The notes under the pieces: model-generated | Database searches by the model: none | What the model was told of the DNA's origin: nothing | The model's input: only the letters and a program-made list of their open reading frames with translations | Part shown: positions 55,051-64,000 of the stretch, piece by piece | Position numbering within the stretch: position 1 is the stretch's first letter | Layout of the letters: every line of letters begins with the position of its first letter | NCBI GenBank assembly: GCA_030068145.1 | Contig: JAPJBO010000801.1 | Location: 1 to 64,000, forward strand | DNA: 64,000 bases | DNA from: Diplonema papillatum | Lineage: Eukaryota > Euglenozoa > Diplonemea > Diplonemida > Diplonemidae | Direction: 5' to 3' | Made by a program: the position numbers and the translations under genes

Positions 55051-56681
55051 TGGTGTGATCCATATGCCCGGTGCAAACCCGGCACAAACCCGGCACAAAC
55101 CCGGCAAAACTCAAGGGGGGTCCGATTTTTTATTTTGCACCACCCCTTCAGGTTATGGCAGGTGATCGCTGCAATCAAGCTAAACAGACTGCACCAGGGT
55201 CCTGTCGAGTAAAAACCAACACCAATTAATATGTAAGGCGGCACCGAAAGTGTAGGTCCACCGCAGAAGGTACCCAGAATGCTTTGCCATTGCAGCGCTG
55301 AATGCACATCTCTGACAGACAGGAACCACTATTTTCCAAAGCCTCCAGAGGGCAAGCCCGGTTGTGCTTGACGCAACGGACTACAACCGACCACCAGCCA
55401 GCAATTGCCTCAAACTCCCCCGATACTACGGGAACCGAGGAGCCTAGTACAAGCAGATTAACCCTCTGCCCTCGCTGTTTCCAAATGAAGCATCATTTCC
55501 AAATTCGTGTGTCATGCTGGCTCTTGCCGGATGCTAGCGAGCGAGCGTTACTTCACCACCGCGCCGTAGCCTCCCTTGTGCCCTGGGTTCCATGATTGGC
55601 TGTTCTCGGCCGGTATGCCCGAGTCGGTGTTTCCTCGTCTTTACACTTCTTCTTCGATTGTTGAACCCCAACGTCCGGGTCTGCCACTGGTGCGGCCCCG
55701 TTTCTCCGCTCCTCTGTCTCTTCTGCTTCACCCCATGCTTCCATCCGGGCCTGCCTGCGCTTCCAGTCCGCTGGGTACTTTTCCTGGGGGTGAATCTTCC
55801 ATTCCGGGTCCCCGTTTTCGAGTGACCTGCCTGAGGTACGGCACGCTCTCTCGCTTGCCATCTTGCCTGCTCGTAGAACGGCCTCGAATTCCCTGCATTT
55901 GCGGCACTCATCGTCTGCATCGATGTTCTGCATCCGCGGTACGTGCTTACTTTTCAGTCGACAACTACTGCTCCCGACACATTGAGCTAATGCTAACTAC
56001 TGCAGAACGAGTAGTGACCTGTTGCGTGGCGCTTGTTTGCACGCAGTTGCGCGTCCACGAACGCCACGCACCCATGCTCGGTAGCCATTCCTCCCAGCTG
56101 CCGGGGTTGTTGGTACCCGCATTTCGGAGTGCATCAAAACCCCTGCAGAGCTCAAACAGCGGCTTGGTCAGCCACAGTTTGAAAGGATGCGGAACCAAAG
56201 GTAGCAGTCTGCTCAGGCCATCTTAAGCCATCCGACAGCACCTTCTAGGCGAGGGAAAACCGGTTGTACTTGATGGGCGGGGAACCCGCCCGTTGTTGCC
56301 GACTTCTGTTCCGATGACACAGCCGAGCGGGTTGAGCGTGGGAACTTCTGTCCCTCGTTCTGATCCGATGGAGATGCTGCTTCTCTTTCCGTTTTCCAAG
56401 CTACAGAAGGGGCCTCAAACCGACAAAATATTCACGATACCGAAACCCATAGGCTGAACATAACAGAAGGGCGAGGGACCGCAAAGAGCGGGACAAACTC
56501 CCACGAGCACCAGACGATCATGAAACGTGGCAAAATCCACCGCGAAGCCTGAAATCTCCACGACCAAGGGTGCTAGCGGGTGCTGGGGAGACAAAAATAA
56601 AAAACCCGGACCCCCCCCCCCGGTACAAACCCGGCACAAACCCGGCACAAACCCGGAAAAACTCCAGGGTGGATCACACCA
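55051..56681. mobile_element. 1.6-kb inverted-end element, copy 3
   Basis: Same 12-bp ends, flanked by TTAAA (55046-55050 and 56682-56686). Unlike copies 1 and 2 it is not in a CCTAGG palindrome; its right flank is the first unit of the CCCGGA array. Confidence 0.85.
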
Positions 56682-56686
56682 TTAAA

Positions 56687-58260
56687 GGAACCATTTATTT
56701 ACGACAATGGTCACCCGGAGACTTTAAAAAACCCCCGGACCTCTAAGTGAACTTACACTCTGAAATACCGGAACCTCTCTCAAGCGAACTTCAAGTCTCC
56801 AGAAACATGTGGAACGCGGGAGCGATTCCTACCGAACGTGAACTCGGCGTCGGTCGCAAGAACTGCAGATATGACAAGACACACGGAAATTACGAGCGCG
56901 CTTTAAAATAAGTCGAATCGTCGGCAATAGCCACACGCGATGCGCACACTAGTATACGGTTCCTTAAAGGAACCATTACAATGGCCACCCGAATACTTAC
57001 CCCCGGATATCTTAAAAGGAACCGTTCCGACAATGGTCACACGAAGACGTAACACCCCCGGATCTCTTAATAAAGGAACCGTTAGGTCACCCGAAGACTT
57101 AAACACCCCGGATATCTTTAAGAAACCATTACAATGGCCACCCGAAGACTTACCCCCGGATATCTTAAAAGGAACCGTTCCGACAATGGTCACCCGAAGA
57201 CTTAAACACCCCGGATATCTCAAAGGAACCATGACAATGGTCACCCGAAGACTTAACACCCCCGGATCTCTTAATAAAGGAACCGTTAGGTCACCCCAAG
57301 ACTTAAACACCCCGGATATCTTTAAGAAACCATTACAATGGTCACCCGAAGACTTAACTCCCCCGGATCTCTTAATAAAGGAACCGTTAGATCACCCCAA
57401 GACTTAACCACCCCGAATATCTTTAAGAAAACATTACCATGGTCACCCGAAGACTTACCCCCGGATATCTTACAGGAAGCACTACAATGGTCACCCGAAG
57501 ACTTAACACCCCCGGATCTCTTAATAAAGGAACCATTAGGTCACCCGAAGACTTAAACACCCCGGATGTCTCAAAGGAACCAATACAATGGTCACCCGAA
57601 GATTTAATACCCCCGGATCTCTTAATAAAGGAACCGTTAGGTCACCCGAAGACTTAAACACCCCGGATATCTTAAAGGAACCATTACAATGGTCACCCGA
57701 AGATTTAACACCCCGGATCTCTCAAAGGAACCAATACAATGGTCACCCGAAGATTTAACACCCCGGATCTCTCAAAGGAACCACTACAATGATCACCCGA
57801 AGGCTTAGCACCCCCGGATCGCTTAATAAAGGAACCCCTAGGTCACCCGAAGACTTAAGCACCCCGGATATTCCAATGGTCACCCGAAGATTTAACACCC
57901 CGGATCTCTCAAAGGAACCATTACAATGGTCACCCGAAGACTTAAACACCCCGGATACCTTAAAGGAACCATTTCGACAATGGTCACCCGGATTTGACAC
58001 CCCGGATCTCTTAAAGGAACCATTACCATGGTCATACCCGGATATCTTAAAGGAACCATTACAATGGTCACCCGAAGGCTTAACACCCCGGATCTCTTAA
58101 AGGGACCATTACGACAATGGTCACCCGGAGACTTAAACACCCCAGGTCTCTTAAAGGAACCAATATGACAATGAGCACCCGGAGACTTTTAGCACCCCGA
58201 ATCTCCAAGTGAATATACACTCTAAAACCCCGGAGTCTCAAGCGAATTTTAACACCCAAA
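56687..58260. repeat. About 50-bp tandem array (AAAGGAACCATTACAATGGT)
   Basis: Thirty or so units of AAAGGAACCATTACAATGGT + CACCCGAAGACTTAA + CACCCCGGATATCTT, with variants that lack the CAATGG part. Local frames are artefacts. The end (TCAAGCGAATTTTAACAC, then GGTGTCGGTCACAAA) links the array to the dispersed repeats at 15870-16055 and 60948-61100. Confidence 0.9.
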
Positions 58261-59730
58261 ACCTAACCTGGTGAGGTCTTGGTGTCGGTCACAAATTGTT
58301 ACGAACCAGGCTTGCCAGAGCAAGCAAGTAACGTGTACACGAAAAAAGCCATGCATGCCTCCCCAAACCCACCCAGTACGTATTAGCTTTAAAAGAACCC
58401 ATTCGACGAAGGTCACCCGGAGACTCGTTTTAGGTATTCGTCGGATACATTGATCTTCTAAGATCTGCGATCTTATACCATACATTGCATTCCGACGGCC
58501 TCTGTCGGACTCACACGGAGTATATATCAGTGAAAATCTAAGACGCGACCAAAAAATGTCGATGCCTTGTCCTGGCATACACTGGCACGTAGGTCAACCA
58601 TTTTGATCAACTCCGGAGAAAGGGCTTGAGCACCGTTGCCCTCCTGGAATAAGCAGCAAAATGGTTTGCAACCCGGTCAACGACCCCGTCCCCGGTTACA
58701 TCCCCTCTGCGTGCAAAATGTTCAGCTGCCTTTTCACGCAGAGAGTTCAGCAGCTGAATGCTGTCCTTTCCCATATATTTTTATATCGAAACGAGGCTTG
58801 GCGATACGCACATCAGCCTGCCGCACTAGCCGTCTGTTTCCTTGGGGAGGGCATCCGTTGGAGTTCCAGGGACAGCGTCCGTGAGGGGGGGGGGAGGGGG
58901 TCTCGAGCCTTATTTTTTCCCGTTGGACTTGCCGTGACACGTCCGCGGCTTTTAAAAATTGGGGAGGGGGGTCTAGATCAATCTAAGGCAAAAAAGCGTC
59001 ACAAAGGGTCAATTATTTTTCTAAGGGGATTAGGGAGTCCCCATGGAACCATGGCAGTAGGAATGAAGCTGAACCATGAAAAAAAAAAAAAACAGAAACT
59101 GGGTGGATATCTGAGTAGCACAAGACACAGAAGCACACTAAATGCCATGATTTCAAAAACTGTCCCGAAGCCTGCCGCCGTGTGGCAACGCACCTGTTGG
59201 TGACAACGTAAAGCGCTGAGAGCTGTTACAATAGTCGAAACTGCTGTCGAAATGCCGAGAGAAGGGAAGCCCGGCTCTTTCTTGTTCGCCGGAGAGGGTC
59301 TTGTTCCGAGTGCGACGCTTCTTTGACGCTGGTATTTCGTGACGAGGGGTGGGGCCCTTCTTATAAGGTAGCCCAACAAGAGCGTCTCGAAGTGCATCCA
59401 CACGAACATTCTCACGTACCATAGACAGTTCTGATGCGACGACGACGAGTACGAGTGCCAGGAGTTTGTCCTCTTTTTGATGGAATTGCGAGAATGGTGG
59501 CTCGCACGGGTCACTCTCATTCTCACGCTCGTCTTCACTTTCGCTCTTTTCGCAAGAGTTATTAACAAAACTTCCGGGAAAATATCCGAATGTTCCGCGG
59601 AAGGCCGTGTTATCCAAAATATTTCCTGTCCAAATATTTTTCCTATCCAAATATTTTCCTATCCAATATTTTTCCGAAGACGGTATCCAAAATTTAGCCA
59701 AATTTCGTTTCGCTCATATCCAGTGAGCCA
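58261..59730. other. No confident gene
   Basis: A plus-strand frame from 58661 (MVCNPVNDPVPGYIPSACKM...) and a minus-strand frame ending near 59153 look partly protein-like (RVDALRDALVGLPYKKG) but match no family I know and show no clear splice signals. Confidence 0.3.
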
Positions 59731-59735
59731 AATTG

Positions 59736-59773
59736 CGTTTCGCTTATATCCAAGCTTGGATATAAGCGAAACG
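59736..59773. repeat. Perfect 38-bp palindrome
   Basis: CGTTTCGCTTATATCCAAG followed directly by its exact reverse complement, no spacer. Related partial copies precede it (TTTCGCTCATATCCA at 59709), as do TATCCAAATATTTT repeats. Confidence 0.9.
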
Positions 59774-60151
59774 AAAATTTGACTTTTGGATGTAAGCGAA
59801 TTTTGCCCCTTTATTATAATGCAGCGGTTTTTGGCATCGTGGCAACAGCATCAGGTGCCGGTGGAAGGGTCTTTACGCTATGCTGGGCTCCGGACGTGGA
59901 AGCCTCCAATGAAGAGATCCGCAAAAAGTAGACCCAGATATCCAAAGAAATGTGCAAAGGGTTTCTCGCATTTTGGGGGAATTTTGAGATGGCTTTTTAT
60001 TGTCTTTCCAGTTCCCGAGCTGGCTCCCAAGAGCCGGGAGCTGGCTCCAGCTCCGAGAGCCACCGCCAACACTGCCCCAGGCCACCGGTTGCGGGGACAA
60101 CGTTCTCGCCGAACTCCATCGCAACTTCAACGAGTGTCTCGTACTGAGTGA

Positions 60152-60745
60152 ATGTGCAGATTGCATCAACGTTCTGACTTCGCTGATTTTGACCAAGAGC
60201 TTGAAGAACTGGCAAACGATGAATGCGTTGCTGTGGAGGTGGATGCGGTTCATGCTAGTCTTGGGGCTGGCGAGCACGAGAAGAAGCTGGATGGCAATCA
60301 CCTGGTGAAGGGCAACTCCGCCTTTACTTGCGCTGCCCTTCCATATGACCGGCTTACCGTGTCATCACTGACGCGTGCCCGCCTAAGGATCACCTTCGTG
60401 AACACTAGCGTGTCAGGAACTCGTGGTTGGCACTGGATGCTTGTAACAACTGACCGGTCGCTCCGAAAATGCGTTGTATCTCGCTCGCTTTCTGACTTTT
60501 GCGGAAGCAAGATAGTAAGCCACCTTGCAACGGTCTTTTCCGCCGACACCGACTCTTGGTTCATAGAGACGGACGCTCGAGGATGTCAACAAGATGATTG
60601 GAGCTGCGGTTACCATTCCTTGTTTGCGGTCACAGACTGCATCCAGAGCCCGCCCACGCCTGTCGTCTTCATGCACAAGTGCCAGAATGCTGTTGTCGCT
60701 AATACTCCGACCGCGATACGTTTTTCCTGCTCAAAGGCTCGATAA
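60152..60745 (+). CDS. Ulp1/C48-like cysteine protease ORF
   Basis: 197 residues from ATG. An acidic N-terminus (FADFDQELEELANDEC) precedes a protease core: GWHWMLVTTD (His94, Asp101 or a later Asp), then SWFIETDARGCQQDDWSCGYHSLFAV with Gln147 and Cys152 in the QxDxxxCG arrangement of the Ulp1/SENP/adenain-type fold. Such domains remove SUMO-like tags in host proteins and are also carried by several transposon families (Mutator-like, EnSpm, some LINEs). The same frame upstream (59786-60148) ends at a TGA just before the ATG, so a longer original protein or an intron is possible. No partner transposase is adjacent; the hAT at 61.6 kb is a separate element. Confidence 0.6.
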   Translation: MCRLHQRSDFADFDQELEELANDECVAVEVDAVHASLGAGEHEKKLDGNHLVKGNSAFTCAALPYDRLTVSSLTRARLRITFVNTSVSGTRGWHWMLVTTDRSLRKCVVSRSLSDFCGSKIVSHLATVFSADTDSWFIETDARGCQQDDWSCGYHSLFAVTDCIQSPPTPVVFMHKCQNAVVANTPTAIRFSCSKAR

Positions 60746-60947
60746 AACCAAGATTTTCGGGAACAAAAATGGGGGATCATCATGGGGTTTCAACAGCTTT
60801 CAAATTTCACTAAGTACGTCAGGCCCCATGTTTTTAGTACGAAACGTGTCAATTAAGAAACACTTTGGCAAAAAAAGTAGCTAAGAAACATTTACACGTT
60901 TCGTATTAAACCCGCATACAGCATGGGGCAGACTTGTAAAAATCCCG

Positions 60948-61100
60948 GACATGGCTAGCCATAACCCATAACGAAAGCGTGCACTAAATATACAACCCGT
61001 AACCACATAGCCCTTTCTTGCTCTAAGAGAACCCATTCATGAACGGTCACACGGAGACTCTAAAACCCCGGAATTTCAAGCGAACTTTAACTCTAAAAAG
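60948..61100 (+). repeat. Dispersed repeat, copy 2
   Basis: About 95% identical by eye to 15893-16055, same orientation. Confidence 0.85.
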
Positions 61101-61329
61101 TAAGAACTTCCAGGGGCAAACTTGAGAAGTCGGCCAAACTATGGGGGCATGTTCGTAATTTTCCCAGAAAAGAGAAAAGAGAAAAAGGCCGCTCCTGGTC
61201 CAGGAACGTGACGGTCAACCACAGCTTGCAAAGCTTGAGTCGGAGGCAGCACAGTGCCACAACCCCGTCCGCTCTGCCCTGTGGCTGACCGTCTCGACGA
61301 GCTTGTGTTCGGGCTAATTCCCATTATAG

Positions 61330-61508
61330 CACATTTTCTTAACTTTGTGCCCATTATAGAACTATTCTTAACTTTTTGCCCATTATAAAACTGTTCTTAA
61401 CTTTGTGCCCATTATAGAACTATTTTTAACTTTTTGCCCATTCTCGATAACTTTGTGCCCATTATAGAACATTCGCTAACTTTTTGCCCATTATAGAACA
61501 TTCGCTAA
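61330..61508. repeat. About 31-bp tandem repeat
   Basis: Six to seven units of TTAACTTTKTGCCCATTATA + GAAC(TA)TTC. Confidence 0.9.
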
Positions 61509-61599
61509 AAATCGTCACTTCGGGGACTCGATACCACAACCTTCAGGACGGGTTTTGGTCTAAATCTGGTCCAAAACTTGAACAGTACGGTTTCCTGAG

Positions 61600-63740
61600 C
61601 AGGGTTCGGGACGTGGATCCACGTGGAAATGGAAATCGTGGAAATGGAAATCGTGGAAATTTCCACGGATTTCCACGTTCCACTGCCGCGCCGGTGAAAT
61701 TATCAATTCCGCCAGTTGGGGTTTTTTGACGACTTGCCCGACTGTGGAGACACATTTTCAACAACCATTTTGACCTTCTGGGGCTCAAAACCCATGGTGC
61801 ACCTTTTTCTCGGTTGTGAGTTAGTTTTACACACCGGAACATTTCCAACACAAGGTTTCTACATTTCCTGTTGCACCCGTAATAAAATGACGAAAACGAG
61901 TGCCAGCCAGCATGAGCGAGCCCGCAACTCGCGCAAGCGCGACAGCGACAACAAACGGAGCACGAAAAGGAGGAAAGTGGCGGTGGATGAGGCTAGTGAG
62001 GAATCCGACGACGAAGTCCCGATGAAGTGTCTATGCGGTAAGCTGATGAGGAGGAACTGCTGAGTCAGCGAGGGCACGAGCCCTCCTGGGAGTGCGACGC
62101 CTGTGGGAGAGCCAGAGGACCAACTTCCTGAAGAGCGCCGAGGTGCGTTGCATGACAGCAGCCAGCATCGAACGGGAAGTCGACGAGGTGGTCGAACACC
62201 TACGCGCCAAAGCAAACTTGAACGTGTTTGCTATGGTGGCGGACAACGCTTCGGCTATGCAAAAAGCCATGACCGACTTGTGTTCTGTCGCCCGCAAGTT
62301 CAATGTGACTGCAAGAGGCGCTGATGCTGAAAGCAACGACAGCGAAACTGTTGATGCTACCGAGGAGGCCGAGAAAGCTGTCGATGAGCTCCTGAGCGTG
62401 GCATTGAATGCCGCCAAAAAAAAAGGAATTTTTGCTTTCCGATGTGCATGCCACAGCATGCAGCTCTGCATTGGCGACATCGCTAAGCATGAATACATGA
62501 ACGAAATTAGCACCTCAGTAATACAGCTCGCAGCAAAGTACAGAGCCCTCGGAAAAGTATGATTTGCGGCAAAAACAGATCAACGCCGGCGAAAGAAACC
62601 CTGTTGGCGTCAGGTATCCAACTGCAGTGCGTTGGAACAGTGTCTACGACACTGCGCTGAGCATTGCGCGTGTCTATGACAAGGACTCCACATACCTTCC
62701 CGACGTTACTGCAACGTTCCGCCGCCAGCTCTCCTTTTTTTTGCATGCCCTGGCCCCCTTCGCAATTGCAACCGACAAGCTACAGAAGAACTCCGGAAAC
62801 GGTCTTCTCGAGCTCCACGAGATTATCGACGGTATTGCGTTGGACCTGGCACGTCTCAAAGCTCGCTACTCACAGTGCCCGAGTGAACTTAGCGTAATCA
62901 ACAGAGCCATTGAGAAATGGTCCTACAGGGTCAAACGGAACTTTTCTTTCCCAGCACTCGACGTGCTCAAATTACTGCATCCGAACGTCGATCAGACGGC
63001 CGACGAGGTGACAAGTGCAGTGAGAGCAAAGCGATGGAAGCTGCTCTCTCGGCATCTGTCACCTTTTATTGCCCGAAGAATACCCGACAGCCGGGCATTG
63101 GGATCTTTCCTAATGCAGTTACAGTGAGTTCCGGAACAGGCCTCGAGACCAGCACGGACACCCGATCAAGCACGGGTATGTACACTTCTGGACCAATCAT
63201 GAGTTGGCCATGCGTGACGAGAGCGAGTTTCTCAGTCTGTTTGCAAGAACGCTGGGAAGAGCAACGACCAGCGAAGCCGCTGTCGAGCGGCACTTCAAAA
63301 CTCTGTCTGCCGTTATTGGAAAACTGAGGGCAAAGCTCTCGGTTGAGAACGTGAACGCGTCCCTCACACTTGCCATCAACCATAGGTTGCTGAACAGTGA
63401 GCTCTATCCAGAGTCTAACCAAGAGGTGCGGGCCGAGAAGCGCACACAGCGAGCACAGGCTACGCTTGCAACTGCGCTGCGAACAGGCCCGACTGATGAG
63501 CCTTCCATCCCGAGCCCGGGACCTACCTGTAGTGATTCCCTCGATACTGAGTCTCAGGATGAGACACTTGATGGCCTCAACGAGGTCGACCTTGAAGCAA
63601 GTGAGGCTCTCGTTGCCGAAACCAGAAGCACAACTCTCACAGAGGTGCTGCAGTTGGATATTCCCGGTATTCCGGAGAGTGACACTGACAGCGAGAACGA
63701 CGAATGTATCCGGAGTCTTTTCTGATTCTAATTCAGCGAA
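61600..63740 (+). mobile_element. hAT-type DNA transposon, right end not identified
   Basis: The left end is probably CAGGGTTCGGGACGTGG (61600), a hAT-like terminus followed by subterminal CGTGGAAATGG repeats. The matching right terminus was not seen before the window edge. Confidence 0.55.
61887..63725 (+). pseudogene. hAT transposase, decayed
   Basis: N-terminal piece from ATG 61887: basic region and a CLCGKLM fragment of a zinc finger. Middle piece (62092-62562): VFAMVADNASAMQKAM with the second catalytic Asp, and FRCACHSMQLCIGDI, the CxxH motif of hAT transposases. Next piece (62564-63127) in another frame: RYPTAVRWNSVYDTALSI. C-terminal piece (63204-63725): the dimerisation region TTSEAAVERHFKTLSAVIGK, LTLAINHRLLN. 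The segment holding the first catalytic Asp is missing between the first two pieces, and there are at least two frameshifts, so no active enzyme is made. Family assignment is firm. Confidence 0.8.
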
Positions 63741-64000
63741 TCCATCATGATTCCATTTTCTTTTCCAATTTCCGCTCTCAACCCCATCTCGTCTTCTTCT
63801 TGCTTGGGGGGTGCTGCTTGGCACCGTTGGCCACCATCGTTTTGATGATGTCGAGTCTACCTTTTTCTATCACCCATGTTCCGCTGTTATTCTACCCTGT
63901 GGGGTACCGCGGCCGGACTCTTTGTCTTCCGTTTTTTTTTTTCTCCGAGGGCTAACCTGCAGATACCGAGAAAAAGGTGAACCTTGGGTTGAGCCCCAGA
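63726..64000. other. 3' flank of the hAT, window edge
   Basis: AT/TTT-rich sequence without a recognisable gene or the expected CCCGAACCCTG terminus. Confidence 0.4.

Noticed and set aside
59153-59701. Minus-strand 182-residue ORF
   Set aside because: Partly protein-like but no recognisable domain, no splice signals, and its N-terminus is low-complexity AT repeat.

Overview
The window is a repeat-dominated stretch of a eukaryotic nuclear genome. Evidence: GT-AG introns with recognisable exons (a coiled-coil exon, charged exons, a mitochondrial-presequence exon, a six-cysteine ShKT terminal exon), very long AC microsatellites, many minisatellites, several LINE (non-LTR) retrotransposons, a hAT DNA transposon and short inverted-repeat elements. 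I see no bacterial operons, rRNA or tRNA. An alga or other protist with a GC-rich coding fraction is most likely; the best structural comparison for the large LINE (cysteine protease + APE + RT + RNase H) is the Dualen/RandI type described from Chlamydomonas, but the species cannot be fixed from sequence alone.

Layout. 0-4.2 kb: LINE 3' fragment on the minus strand, a possible MULE remnant, palindromic elements, a small recombinase-like ORF. 4.2-8.9 kb: LINE-B, flanked by a 10-bp repeat (ATTACACTCG), enclosed by a short inverted repeat, and sitting inside a second 10-bp minisatellite (CAATAAAATA). 8.9-13.9 kb: minisatellites around a coiled-coil host exon, and a minus-strand Gln-rich ORF. 13.9-15.6 kb: an ORF with a ubiquitin-specific-protease fold and two zinc fingers. 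16.6-17.65 kb: charged host exons. 17.7-32.45 kb: three related LINE-A copies head to tail, each ending in an AC microsatellite; the third looks complete (ORF1, one in-frame UAG, then OTU-APE-RT-zinc-RNase H-Cys/His). 32.55 kb: ShKT terminal exon, whose splice acceptor is formed by the end of the last AC tract. 33-40 kb: small repeats and inverted-repeat elements. 40.9-44.9 kb: a host gene with a mitochondrial-type leader, split by a 3.6-kb intron filled mainly by about 66 copies of a 32-bp repeat. 45-48.6 kb: an ORF1-like gene on the minus strand facing away from a 5'-truncated LINE (LINE-C). 48.7-56.7 kb: three copies of a 1.6-kb element with 12-bp inverted ends and perfect 5-bp target duplications, two of them in the same palindromic target. 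56.7-61.5 kb: tandem repeats, a perfect 38-bp palindrome and a Ulp1-like cysteine protease ORF. 61.6-63.7 kb: a decayed hAT transposase.

Main themes. (1) Two LINE families are each tied to their own short tandem repeat, as expected for site-specific insertion into microsatellites. (2) Three unrelated cysteine-protease folds that act on ubiquitin or ubiquitin-like proteins (OTU, USP/C19, Ulp1/C48) occur in one TE-rich window, the OTU certainly inside a retrotransposon. (3) The intact LINE keeps ORF1 and ORF2 in one frame with a single UAG and no early AUG in ORF2, suggesting stop-codon read-through. (4) A set of foldback elements carries CTCGG motifs in one direction through both arms of the hairpin. 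Host-gene content is low and visible only as isolated exons.
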